From positions 62,001 to 126,000 of the forward strand of contig CAZVUO010000001.1 of NCBI GenBank assembly GCA_964630235.1: a DNA stretch of 64,000 nt. The letters run 5' to 3'. The DNA comes from JBFLYH01 sp964630235. GTDB taxonomy: Bacteria > Oederibacteriota > JAAXVQ01 > JAUVAV01. The notes under the pieces were generated by a model, which saw nothing but the letters and a program-made list of their open reading frames with translations, was not told where the DNA came from and did not search any database. The position numbers were made by a program, and so were the translations under genes. Shown piece after piece: positions 56,801 to 64,000 of this stretch (its first letter is position 1; the number at the start of each line of letters is the position of its first letter).

Positions 56801-57904
56801 TTAGTTCATCGTCTGCCGGAAACGGTTGAAGCTCACGCCCACGGCCACCACGCCGATCAGGAACAGCGCCCCCAGATTGGACCAAAACACCCAGTCGTCC
56901 CCGCCCTTGAGCAGAATATTCCGCAGCAGAACGAGCATATAATTCAAGGGGTTGAGATAGGCCGCCACGCTCAGGACGCGGGGCATGTTCTCCAGGGGGA
57001 ACATCATGCCCGAGAGCATGATCGCGGGAAAAAGGAAGAGGAAGGTCGCCATCATGGCCTGCTGCTGACGCTTGGCCACGGTGGAGATCAGGGTGCCGAT
57101 GGACAGGGTCGTGAGCACAAATATAAAACCAGCGAGCAAAAATTTCCAGTACCCTCCTCGGAACGGCAGACCAAAGATCGCCATGGCGGCTCCCAGGATG
57201 AGATGCACCTCGATCATGCCCAACAGCATGTACGGCAGGGTCTTGCCGGCCAGAATCTCCCAGTTTTTCAAGGGAGCGGAGATCAGGGTTTCGAAAGTGC
57301 CGGCCTCGCGCTCCCGGACCAGGGACATGGCGGTCAAGAGAATCGTCACCAGGCACAGCAGCATCATCATCACGCCCGGGACCATGAAATAGGAGGTTTG
57401 CATCGCTGGATTGTATAGCATGCGAATATCAAAGCTGAAGCCTTCTGGGCCGCCAAGACCGGGATACCGGTCCCGGATCACCTCCAGCAGGATCATCTTC
57501 AAGTAGCGCTCCACGGCCTGGGCGCGGACCACGTTGGACGCGTCCACCAGGAGCTGCACCTGGCCCTGGCCGCGGATTGCCGCGCGGTTCACGCCCTGGC
57601 TGGGCATGATCAGGACCGCGTCCGCCTGGCCTGACTGGACCCAGCCGAAGGGGTCGTGGCCGTGGGTCCGGGCGGGCACGAACCAGCCTGAATGCCAGAC
57701 CCGGCTGACGATCTCCCGTCCCAAATGGTCATCCGGCGCCAGGGTCACGGCCAGTTTAATGTTCCGGACCTCCGTGGAGATCGCGTAGCCGAAGACCAGT
57801 AATTGCAGGATGGGCGCGGCGAACACCAGGGCCCGCATGCGCGGATCGCGCAGGGTCTGGCTCATTTCCTTCCGGAAAAAACCCTGCAAGGTCAGGTTGA
57901 TCAT
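56801..57904 (-). CDS. ABC-2 type permease (YbhR-like)
   Basis: 367 residues: N-terminal TM helix (about 25-45, ALVFAAPILQLLVFGYAIS), a large periplasmic domain (about 50-165), then five TM helices. The ABC-2 segment reads REREAGTFETLISAPLKNWEILAGKTLPYML, followed by IMLSGMMFPLENMPRVLSVAAYLNPLNYML. It is the last gene of the efflux operon, overlapping the upstream permease by 4 bp. Together they form the heterodimeric membrane part of a drug or metabolite exporter, as in E. coli YbhFSR. Confidence 0.9.
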   Translation of the reverse strand: MINLTLQGFFRKEMSQTLRDPRMRALVFAAPILQLLVFGYAISTEVRNIKLAVTLAPDDHLGREIVSRVWHSGWFVPARTHGHDPFGWVQSGQADAVLIMPSQGVNRAAIRGQGQVQLLVDASNVVRAQAVERYLKMILLEVIRDRYPGLGGPEGFSFDIRMLYNPAMQTSYFMVPGVMMMLLCLVTILLTAMSLVREREAGTFETLISAPLKNWEILAGKTLPYMLLGMIEVHLILGAAMAIFGLPFRGGYWKFLLAGFIFVLTTLSIGTLISTVAKRQQQAMMATFLFLFPAIMLSGMMFPLENMPRVLSVAAYLNPLNYMLVLLRNILLKGGDDWVFWSNLGALFLIGVVAVGVSFNRFRQTMN

Positions 57905-59025
57905 GGCTCCACGTCCTGTTTGAAAGCTTTCAGCGCCAGCCCAACGATCAGCAGGTTCAGCAGCAGCAGCGCCAGCAGGGGAAGCAGGAGGTCCAGCGTG
58001 CCGGTCCCCTTCAGGAACAAGGCCCGGCTGAGCTCAACGAAATAACGCGGCGGCAGAACCACGGTCAGCCACTGGAAGAACAGGGGCATGCTTTCGATCG
58101 GGAAAATGAACCCCGAGAGCAGCAGGGTCGGCAGCAGTCCGGTAATAAAGCCGAGCTGCACGGAAAGCACCTGCTGGCGTGTGACCACCGAGATCAACAC
58201 GCCCTGGGCCAGGCACAAGGTCAGGAACAGAAACACGCTGAAGACATAAGTCAGGTGGTTTCCCTGGAATGGGATCCCGAATTGCAGGCGGGCGATGAGA
58301 TAGATGAAGAGGATGGACAGGGTCACCAGGCCCAGGTACGGCAGAAGCTTGCCGGAGATGATCTCCAGCGGTCTGACCGGGGTGGACAACAGGAGCTCCA
58401 TGGAGCCCATCTCCCATTCCCGGGCCACGGTCAGAGCGGTCAGGATGATGGACAGAATGCCCATGACCATGGCGATCAGTCCCGGGATCACGAACCATTG
58501 GCTGTTGAGCTCCGGATTGAAAAGGAACCGGGAGGCCAGGGTCACCGGCAGGGTTTGCCTTTTGCCGGTCAGGCGCTGGCTCGCCGCCTGTTGCAACCCG
58601 GCCAGATAGGACAGGATCGTGCCCGCGCTGGAATTATCCGCTCCGTCGAGCAGCACCTGGGCCCGGGTATTTTGGCCCAGTCCGGAATCCCGGCCGAACC
58701 CCGGCTCGATGATCATCACGCCTTTGGCCTTCTCTTGGAACAGAAGGGTCTGTGGGTCCAAGCCGGCTGGCAGGGTTTCCAACTGGAAATAATCCGATCC
58801 CTGCATGGTCTGCAAGAGCTCGCGGGAGGCGCGGGTCAGATCGCGGTCCGCCACCACCAGCTTGACCTCTTTGACATTGAAGTCGATGGCATACCCAAAA
58901 AAAATGACCAGGAGCACCGGAAGCCCCAGCGCCCAAGCCAGGGTGAAAGGGTCCCGCACCACATGCCAGAACTCTTTCCGGGCAATGGCCCAGGCGCGTC
59001 CAGCGCGGAACACGGGCTCAGGCAT
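57901..59025 (-). CDS. ABC-2 type permease (YbhS-like)
   Basis: 374 residues, the same architecture as the downstream permease: TM1 (LAWALGLPVLLVIFFGYAID), periplasmic domain, then AREWEMGSMELLLSTPVRPLEIISGKLLPYLG and LLSGFIFPIESMPLFFQWLTVVLPPRYF, with six TM helices in total. It overlaps the ATPase gene upstream by 8 bp and the next permease by 4 bp, so all are translationally coupled. Confidence 0.9.
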   Translation of the reverse strand: MPEPVFRAGRAWAIARKEFWHVVRDPFTLAWALGLPVLLVIFFGYAIDFNVKEVKLVVADRDLTRASRELLQTMQGSDYFQLETLPAGLDPQTLLFQEKAKGVMIIEPGFGRDSGLGQNTRAQVLLDGADNSSAGTILSYLAGLQQAASQRLTGKRQTLPVTLASRFLFNPELNSQWFVIPGLIAMVMGILSIILTALTVAREWEMGSMELLLSTPVRPLEIISGKLLPYLGLVTLSILFIYLIARLQFGIPFQGNHLTYVFSVFLFLTLCLAQGVLISVVTRQQVLSVQLGFITGLLPTLLLSGFIFPIESMPLFFQWLTVVLPPRYFVELSRALFLKGTGTLDLLLPLLALLLLNLLIVGLALKAFKQDVEP

Positions 59026-59947
59026 GGCGCGCCTCCACCAGCCGGATGAACACGTCTTCCAGCGAGGGCTCGATGCGGCGGAGCTGGTAGGTTTTGGGCA
59101 GGGAGCGGGCGATGCGGTTCCAGGCCGCGGGCTTCAAGACCAGCACGTGGTACCGCCGTCCGTAGGGCTGGAGGCGCGCCACCTGGGGGTCCAGCTTTAG
59201 GCGCTCCAGAGGGTCCCGGGAAGCGCCCAGCGGCAGGTCAATTTCCAGCAAGGGTTCGGGGAAGGTGGTTTTTTTCAGGTTCCGGGGGGAGTCCAGCGCG
59301 ATGATCCTGCCATCCCGCATGAGCGCGATCCGGCGGCACTGCTCGGCCTCGCTCAGATAGTGGGTGGTGACGAAAATGGTCTTGCCCAGCTTGGCCAGCT
59401 TGCTGATCAGGTCCCAGAACCGGGCGCGTACGCTGGAGGCCACCCCCGCGGTCGGCTCATCCAGGAAGATCACTTCCGGATCGTGCAACATGGCCGCGAC
59501 CAGGGCCAGCTGCTGTTTGATGCCGCCCGGCAGGTCCTGGACCATGGTCTGCGGCGGATAAGTGAAGTCGATGAACTTGAACAGGTCGCGGGTGCGCCGC
59601 TTCAGGGTCTCGTCATCGAGCTTGCGGAGCGAGGCCGTGAAGGCCAGGTTCTCCTCCACGGTCTGGTCGTTATAGAGCGTAAAGCGCTGGGACATGTAGC
59701 CGATCTTCTGCTTGACCTGTTGGGTCTCGCGGGTGCAGCTGAGCCCGGCCACGCGCGCCTCGCCGCTGGTCGGCACCAGGAGCCCGCACAACACCCGGAT
59801 GGTCGTGGTCTTGCCCGCGCCATTGGCGCCCAGAAAACCAAAGATCTCTCCGGCGTTCACCGCGAAGGAGATATCGTCCACGGCCGTGAAATCCCCGAAC
59901 TTCACGGTTAGGCCTTCGACCTGCACGACCGGCGGTTTGGCTTTCAT
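59018..59947 (-). CDS. ABC transporter ATP-binding protein (YbhF C-half-like)
   Basis: 309 residues. Walker A GANGAGKTTT, signature LPGGIKQQLALVAA (Pro for Ser in the usual LSGGQ), Walker B EVIFLDEPTAGV, and H-loop TTHYLSEAEQC. A C-terminal extension (about 230-309) ends RRIEPSLEDVFIRLVEARHA, the DVF motif common in ABC-2 ATPases. It overlaps the preceding ATPase gene by 4 bp. In E. coli the two ATPase domains are fused in one protein (YbhF); here they are separate. Confidence 0.93.
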   Translation of the reverse strand: MKAKPPVVQVEGLTVKFGDFTAVDDISFAVNAGEIFGFLGANGAGKTTTIRVLCGLLVPTSGEARVAGLSCTRETQQVKQKIGYMSQRFTLYNDQTVEENLAFTASLRKLDDETLKRRTRDLFKFIDFTYPPQTMVQDLPGGIKQQLALVAAMLHDPEVIFLDEPTAGVASSVRARFWDLISKLAKLGKTIFVTTHYLSEAEQCRRIALMRDGRIIALDSPRNLKKTTFPEPLLEIDLPLGASRDPLERLKLDPQVARLQPYGRRYHVLVLKPAAWNRIARSLPKTYQLRRIEPSLEDVFIRLVEARHA

Positions 59948-60681
59948 GCTTTGACCCTTTTACGGTTGTGCTTCAGAAAATACTCCTCGAAGTCATCCAC
60001 TTTGGCCTGCCGCAGGATCTCCCGCGGCTCTCCGCTGGCCAGGAGCTTCCCTTCCTCCAGGATATGCACCCGGTTGCAGCGTTCGGCCTCGTCCATATAG
60101 GCGGTGGATACAATTGCCGTGATTCCTTCACGGACCAGCCGATACAGGAGCTCCCAGAATTCCCTGCGGCTGATGGGATCCACGCCATTGGTCGGCTCGT
60201 CCAACAGGACCAGGGAGGGCGATTGCAGCAACGCGCACATCAATCCCAGCTTTTTATACATGCCGCCCGAGAGCTTGCCGGCTGGCCGGTCCTGGAACGG
60301 CGCCAGGCGCGTCAGGTTCAGCAGGTCGCGGCGCCGTTTCTGATAGACCTGTTCCGGGATCTGGTACAGGTCGCGGAAAAAATCCAGATGCTCGGCGATG
60401 GAGAGGTCAGCGTACAGGCTTTGCTGCTGGGGCATATAGGCGAAAGCCGGCCGCAGTTCCTGGAACAGCCTGGGCCGCGCATCTTGTTGATAGATCACTT
60501 CCCCCTGATCGGGCCGGAGGAGCCCGATCAGCACCCTTAACAGGGTCGTCTTGCCAGCCCCATCCGGCCCGATCAGGCCGTGCAAGCGGCTGGGCGCAAA
60601 GCTCGCGGTGATATCCGCGAGCGCCTGCGTGGCGTGCAAGCGCTTGCTGATATTTCGAATCTCAATGCCAACAGTGGGCAT
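59944..60681 (-). CDS. ABC transporter ATP-binding protein (YbhF N-half-like)
   Basis: 245 residues. Walker A GPDGAGKTTL, Q-loop AYMPQQQSLYADLS, signature LSGGMYKKLGLMCA, Walker B LVLLDEPTNGVDP, H-loop VSTAYMDEAERC (Ala in place of the usual His-Tyr after Thr). It corresponds to the N-terminal ATPase of YbhF-type exporters. The switch-region His is replaced (STAYMDEA), a feature of the degenerate half in some asymmetric ABC dimers. It starts 45 bp after the membrane-fusion gene. Confidence 0.9.
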   Translation of the reverse strand: MPTVGIEIRNISKRLHATQALADITASFAPSRLHGLIGPDGAGKTTLLRVLIGLLRPDQGEVIYQQDARPRLFQELRPAFAYMPQQQSLYADLSIAEHLDFFRDLYQIPEQVYQKRRRDLLNLTRLAPFQDRPAGKLSGGMYKKLGLMCALLQSPSLVLLDEPTNGVDPISRREFWELLYRLVREGITAIVSTAYMDEAERCNRVHILEEGKLLASGEPREILRQAKVDDFEEYFLKHNRKRVKA

Positions 60682-60726
60682 TTGACTCCTCGGACTGGTC
60701 CAACGCGTCAGTCCTAACTGACCGGT

Positions 60727-61464
60727 CTACTTCTCATCCGGCAGTTTCACTTCGATGGTCATCCCCGGCTTGAGCACGCCGTCCGGGTTGGGGAAAACCA
60801 GCTTCACGCCGTACACCAGCCTGGTCCGCTCGCTCCGTGTCTGGACGTTCTTGGGAGTGAACTCCGCCTCGTCGCGGATCAGGGCGATGGTCCCGGGGAA
60901 TTGTTTCTCCGGCATTTCGGGCAGCAGGCCTTCTACCTTCTGCCCCACGGACAGGTTGGCCAATTTAGGCTGTTCCACGTAGATGAACGCGTACACCTCC
61001 GTCAAGTCTCCGAGCGTGAACAACTGCATGCCAGGCGCGACCATTTCGCCGGGCTCGCGGTAGGAATACAGCACCCGGCCTGCGCTGGGGGCCTTGATCG
61101 TGCACCAGTCCACAGCCAGGGCAGTTTGGTCCCGCTGCGCCTTGAGCTTGTCCAAGGCGCTCTGGTTGATGGCCCCGCTGCGGAGGAGTTCCGCGCCCCG
61201 CCGGTATTCCTTTTCGGCCAGGTCTGCCGCCACCCGCAGGTCCTCGCCGGTCAAGGTCATCAGCACCTGGCCAGCCTCTACCGCATCGCTTTCCTTCACC
61301 GCGATCTCGTTGATCACCGACGCCACACGGCTGGAAAGCACGACCTCCGTGGCCTCCACGGTACCCGCATACCGGAAGTCCTTGGGCGCGGCCAGCCACC
61401 AGATCAATGCGGCGAGTCCGCTCAACACCAACAGGGCAATGACGATCCTCGCTCTTTTCGGCAT
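60727..61464 (-). CDS. HlyD-family membrane-fusion protein (YbhG-like)
   Basis: 245 residues from MPKRARIVIALLVLSGLAAL (61464, AAGGAG upstream). The longer open frame upstream is antisense-free overlap with TolC and is not used. One N-terminal TM helix, then a lipoyl half-motif (FRYAGTVEATEVVLSSRVASVI), a short coiled coil (about 75-115), the second half WCTIKAPSAGRVLYSYREPGEMVAPGMQ and a beta-barrel part ending GVLKPGMTIEVKLPDEK. It links the inner-membrane exporter to the TolC-like channel. The coiled coil is short compared with E. coli YbhG. Confidence 0.9.
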   Translation of the reverse strand: MPKRARIVIALLVLSGLAALIWWLAAPKDFRYAGTVEATEVVLSSRVASVINEIAVKESDAVEAGQVLMTLTGEDLRVAADLAEKEYRRGAELLRSGAINQSALDKLKAQRDQTALAVDWCTIKAPSAGRVLYSYREPGEMVAPGMQLFTLGDLTEVYAFIYVEQPKLANLSVGQKVEGLLPEMPEKQFPGTIALIRDEAEFTPKNVQTRSERTRLVYGVKLVFPNPDGVLKPGMTIEVKLPDEK

Positions 61465-61469
61465 GGGCT

Positions 61470-62828
61470 TCACTCCTTGTCCGGGGTAAGGCTTTCCAGC
61501 ATGGCCAGTTGCATCGCCTGCTGGACCTTGTTCAACGCTGCCTGGGTGCCGGCTTCCAGCTCCTTGAGATTCGCCGCCTGCACTTCGATATACTCCGCGC
61601 GGCCGGCCGTATAGGCGGAGTAAGCCACACGCGACAGTTCCCGCGTCCCCTTCACCATCTGCTCGATCAACGGCTGCTCGGCTTCCAGCTGCCGCAATTT
61701 GTCCCGGGCTTTCTGCCAGGCCAGCGCTAGTTCCGTCCTCGCGTTCTCCGCCATTTGCGCCTGAGCCTGGGCCTGCGCTTCCTTCTCCCGCGTTTGATTC
61801 ACCACCCGGCCGCCTTCCCACAAAGCCCAGCTCGCTTTCACGGCCAGGGTGTTCTGCCAAATCTGTTCGGCCACGGGTCCGTTGGGATAATCCAGGCTGG
61901 TCTTGGCCGCGACCTGCAGCTTGGGCCAGTGGCCTGAGGCCAGGCTCTCGGCCGAAGACTGGGCCGCCTGGGTCAGCTGCACGAACACCTCCGCCTGGGG
62001 ATGCACGGGATCCACGGCCAGCTCGCGGTTCGGGGTCAGGCGCGCCAGGGACTGGTCTAGCGCGTCCAATTCAACTACCACCGTGGCGCCCGCGGCCGCA
62101 GGTTCTTCCGCGTACCAGGGTTGCGACACATCCAGCCCGGTTTCCGCGCCGGCCAGCGCCAGCAGGTCCCGCAAGACCAGGGTCAGGTCGGTCTGGGCGG
62201 CTTGCAGCTGGCGCTGCCGCGTCAGAACCTCCAAGTGGCTGGACAGCGCGTCTTTGCGGCTGGCGATGCCGGCCTTGGCCTTGGCTTGAATATCACGGTA
62301 CTGCTCCTGGGCCAGGTCCGAGGCGTGCTTGGTCAACCGTAATTTTTCCGCGGCCAGCTGGGTTTGGAAATACGCCAGGCGGGTTTTGAGCGTGAGCTCG
62401 CGCCGCAACCAGCGCATCTCTTCCTGCTTGGCCTGTTCCACGGCCCGCAGGGCTTTCCAGTTGTGATACACCTGCAGTGAATCCCAGAGATTCCAGGTTG
62501 CCTGCAGGCCCACGGAATAGTTGTGATGGTTGCCCAGATCAATGGCCAGCGCCCGGCCAGGTCCCAGGTCCATGCTGATCTCCGGAACTTCGTGGAGATA
62601 CGTGTAGCTGCCTTCTGCGCTCAGCCGGGGCCATAACAGCGCATACGCCCCGTCAGCCGCCGCGGCCGCGCCGCGAAGCTCGCTCTGTTTGGAGGCCATC
62701 CGGGCCGAAGTGGTCAAGGCCTGCGCCTCCGCCTGCGGGAGCGAAATCGCAAGCCTTGGAAGTTCGCCGGCCCCTGCGGCCGTGACCCACCCAGCCAGGA
62801 CCAATGCCGTGATGGCTGTTCGTTTCAT
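61470..62828 (-). CDS. TolC-family outer-membrane efflux channel
   Basis: 452 residues, signal peptide about 1-21. Two OEP repeats of paired helices (for example LSAEGSYTYLHEVPEISM and SWALWEGGRVVNQTREKEAQ, then a long helix). It ends YTAGRAEYIEVQAANLKELEAGTQ, the usual OEP end motif. It forms a trimeric channel for the exporter encoded downstream. Its start overlaps the TetR stop (4 bp) and it is 5 bp from the membrane-fusion gene. Confidence 0.92.
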   Translation of the reverse strand: MKRTAITALVLAGWVTAAGAGELPRLAISLPQAEAQALTTSARMASKQSELRGAAAAADGAYALLWPRLSAEGSYTYLHEVPEISMDLGPGRALAIDLGNHHNYSVGLQATWNLWDSLQVYHNWKALRAVEQAKQEEMRWLRRELTLKTRLAYFQTQLAAEKLRLTKHASDLAQEQYRDIQAKAKAGIASRKDALSSHLEVLTRQRQLQAAQTDLTLVLRDLLALAGAETGLDVSQPWYAEEPAAAGATVVVELDALDQSLARLTPNRELAVDPVHPQAEVFVQLTQAAQSSAESLASGHWPKLQVAAKTSLDYPNGPVAEQIWQNTLAVKASWALWEGGRVVNQTREKEAQAQAQAQMAENARTELALAWQKARDKLRQLEAEQPLIEQMVKGTRELSRVAYSAYTAGRAEYIEVQAANLKELEAGTQAALNKVQQAMQLAMLESLTPDKE

Positions 62829-63622
62829 TTCCGGACACCCCCTGCCTTGCGGTTCGGGCTCGATCGGCTGGTACTGACGCGCCGGGTCAGCTCTCCCCGC
62901 CTACCCGTGACCCGCCGGTTTTTCGCCTCGGCGGCGGACAAGATATCCTCGATCTTCTGGTCCACATCCGGCCCAGAGGACTGCCAAGGCGTCCCTGGCC
63001 CCATAGCGTGGAAGGCCAGGTCCAGGCGTTGCTCGATGATCCGGTCGGTCACCATAAAAGGCAGGGCGATCTGCTTGATCAAGTCCAGCGGCTGATGGAG
63101 CTTGGCGCGCTCGAGCACGGTCATCAGGAGAACCGGCCCGGCCACGATCCCCAGGATAAAGGTAATGATAACCGGCAGCGGGAGATCGGCGATCTGCCCC
63201 TGCTTTTTACACTCCCGGATCAGCCGGACGATGATCACGCCGTGCCGCGGCAGCAGGTCTTCCAGCAACCGTACGATGGTCGCGTCGCCTTCCAGCATGT
63301 CCCGCCCCAAGGCGAAGAACAAGCGCCGGTGGTCCCGGACGAAACGGATGGCGGTCAAGACGGCTTTGCGCAGCTGCTCCTTGGGGTTCTTGCCGGCTTC
63401 CATTTCCAGGGTGAACTGCTTGAAGAAGGTCGCGTAAAATTCGTTCGCGACCCGCCGGGTGAATTCTTCCTTGTTTTTGAAGTGATAATGGAACATGCCC
63501 AGGTTCACGCCGGCTTTGGCCGCCACCGCGCGCATGCTCAGGCGCGTGTAGCCCGTGGTCGGCAGCAGCGCCAGCGCCGCCTGGACGAGCTTTTCGTCGG
63601 TATGCCGGGAAGGACGGGTCAC
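62825..63622 (-). CDS. TetR-family regulator of the efflux operon (CecR-like position)
   Basis: 265 residues from GTG 63622 (AAGGAG, 9-nt spacing). A TTG three codons upstream overlaps the Shine-Dalgarno and is rejected. The N-terminal HTH (about 10-60) is LVQAALALLPTTGYTRLSMRAV and AAKAGVNLGMFHYHFKNKEEF. A helical ligand domain follows, and the tail is basic (RRVSTSRSSPNRKAGGVRK). It is the first gene of the TolC-HlyD-ABC operon, as cecR is in E. coli, so it probably represses its own operon until an exported ligand appears. Confidence 0.9.
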   Translation of the reverse strand: MTRPSRHTDEKLVQAALALLPTTGYTRLSMRAVAAKAGVNLGMFHYHFKNKEEFTRRVANEFYATFFKQFTLEMEAGKNPKEQLRKAVLTAIRFVRDHRRLFFALGRDMLEGDATIVRLLEDLLPRHGVIIVRLIRECKKQGQIADLPLPVIITFILGIVAGPVLLMTVLERAKLHQPLDLIKQIALPFMVTDRIIEQRLDLAFHAMGPGTPWQSSGPDVDQKIEDILSAAEAKNRRVTGRRGELTRRVSTSRSSPNRKAGGVRK

Positions 63623-63641
63623 GGGCCTCAACTCCTTATAC

Positions 63642-63661
63642 GCCTGTTTAATTATACAGGC
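63642..63661 (-). promoter_or_regulatory. palindromic operator candidate for the TetR regulator
   Basis: GCCTGT-TTAATTAT-ACAGGC, a 6-8-6 inverted repeat, 20 bp upstream of the regulator's start and just downstream of the promoter. Confidence 0.55.
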
Positions 63662-63678
63662 TATCAGTTATCGTCTTA

Positions 63679-63707
63679 TTTATACACCCTGTTCAATAAC
63701 CTGTCAA
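63679..63707 (-). promoter_or_regulatory. sigma70-type promoter of the efflux operon
   Basis: On minus, TTGACA (63707-63702), a 17-nt spacer and TATAAA (63684-63679). A near-consensus match, placing the transcript start just upstream of the palindrome. Confidence 0.75.
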
Positions 63708-63768
63708 GTCCCCGGTCTTCCCTTTTAAGTTCTCTCCCGCCGCGTTCCGTGCCCCCAAGCAAAACCCA

Positions 63769-63847
63769 GACAGCTGAACAGCGGATCAGCAGACCGCATC
63801 TAAACAGCCTTTTCTGCTGCTCTGCTTTCCGCTGCTCAGCTGCTCCG
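63769..63847. repeat. octamer inverted array (copy f)
   Basis: Left GACAGCT GAACAGCG GATCAGCA GACCGCAT; spacer CTAAACAGCCTTTTCTG; right CTGCTCTG CTTTCCG CTGCTCAG CTGCTCCG. It has the same layout as copies c and e, 7 kb away. Confidence 0.8.
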
Positions 63848-63855
63848 CCATGTAT

Positions 63856-63886
63856 AAAAAAAACCCGCCCCGAAGGGCGGGTTTTT
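63856..63886. terminator. intrinsic terminator
   Basis: AAAAAAAACCCGCCC-CGAA-GGGCGGGTTTTT. Its T-runs on both strands could end transcription from the right edge (minus) beside octamer copy f, as the tRNA terminator does beside copy a. Confidence 0.85.
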
Positions 63887-63892
63887 AATATG

Positions 63893-64000
63893 GCTAGCTG
63901 ACTCAGGGCTGCGTCCCTGTCGCCCTCCGGGCTCCCCCTAGGGGCTCCGCCCCTAGGGCGTCTTCGCGCCTGCGGCGCTCGACTGTTACCCCGAAGACAT
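63893..64000. repeat. cluster of short-loop hairpins at the window edge
   Basis: Four consecutive stems: CAGGG/CCCTG (63904-63919), GCCC-TCC-GGGC (63922-63932), CCCTAGGGGC-TCC-GCCCCTAGGG (63936-63958) and GCGCC-TGC-GGCGC (63966-63978). An outer pair GTCTTCG/CGAAGAC (63960-63966, 63992-63998) encloses the last. No ORF or tRNA is seen. Confidence 0.6.

Noticed and set aside
63893..64000. Possible tRNA or stable RNA ending in GCCA before the 63856 terminator
   Set aside because: No T arm (GGTTC) or anticodon arm can be found. Only stacked hairpins are present.

Overview
The window is GC-rich (about 60-65% in most genes), densely coding DNA from a diderm bacterium, most likely an uncultured lineage. 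The case for two membranes is direct: predicted outer-membrane barrels, TolC and LolA-like proteins, lipoprotein signals and a PorV/UPF0164-type protein. Several exported proteins end in a Thr/Pro-rich linker followed by an FlgD/T9SS-like C-terminal domain with the motif YPNP, an architecture common in FCB-group and candidate-phylum genomes. I cannot name the phylum from sequence alone. Shine-Dalgarno sequences (GGAGG) are strong and were used to correct many starts.

Layout. 150-5542 (-): operon of a LolA-like protein, two FtsX/MacB-type permeases, an ABC ATPase and a porin-like barrel, probably an envelope lipid or lipoprotein trafficking unit. 5754-7975 (+): two secreted surface proteins. 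8045-14240 (-): a 25-residue Cys-rich peptide gene, a barrel, a peroxiredoxin with two possible starts, a Spy/CpxP-like protein and katG, i.e. an oxidative or envelope stress neighbourhood. 14474-18559: an HNH protein, a delta-60-repeat surface protein, a lipoprotein, a decayed PQQ-propeller gene and an ORF6N gene between 67-bp direct repeats. 18884-22073 (+): two glycosyltransferases and an ABC-2 exporter pair. 22433-32236: MarC, an exported radical-SAM protein, a membrane spermidine-synthase-like protein, a PorV-like/surface-protein pair, an M28 peptidase and small genes. 32244-35441 (-): carB. 35766-49989: a TPR protein, a hydrolase and a surface-polysaccharide region (GT39-like, double GT2, MBOAT plus AlgX/AlgJ-like acetylation pair, and a divergent methyltransferase and radical-SAM pair sharing an N-terminal module). 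50159-53680 (-): a lipoprotein, a YD-repeat protein and a GH130 enzyme. 54127-55765 (+): an AT-rich XRE-ImmA/DUF4411 toxin-antitoxin-like pair beside tRNA-Glu(CUC). 56801-63622 (-): a TetR-regulated TolC/HlyD/ABC efflux operon resembling E. coli cecR-ybhGFSR.

Intergenic DNA is full of dispersed repeats of several families: GTCATTC/CGAAGCAATC-type elements, GTCATACCGG...GGGGTGACGAA elements, a 79-bp MITE-like element (a partial copy of which is translated in a glycosyltransferase gene), and an octamer family, CTGNTCNN, arranged as inverted arrays that cluster around the tRNA, a duplicated tRNA 5' fragment and the window's right end. The octamer family and the tRNA-fragment duplication are the least conventional signals here. 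The 25-residue Cys-rich peptide, the two-start peroxiredoxin and the orphan transcription unit at 11.3-11.55 kb also deserve a second look.
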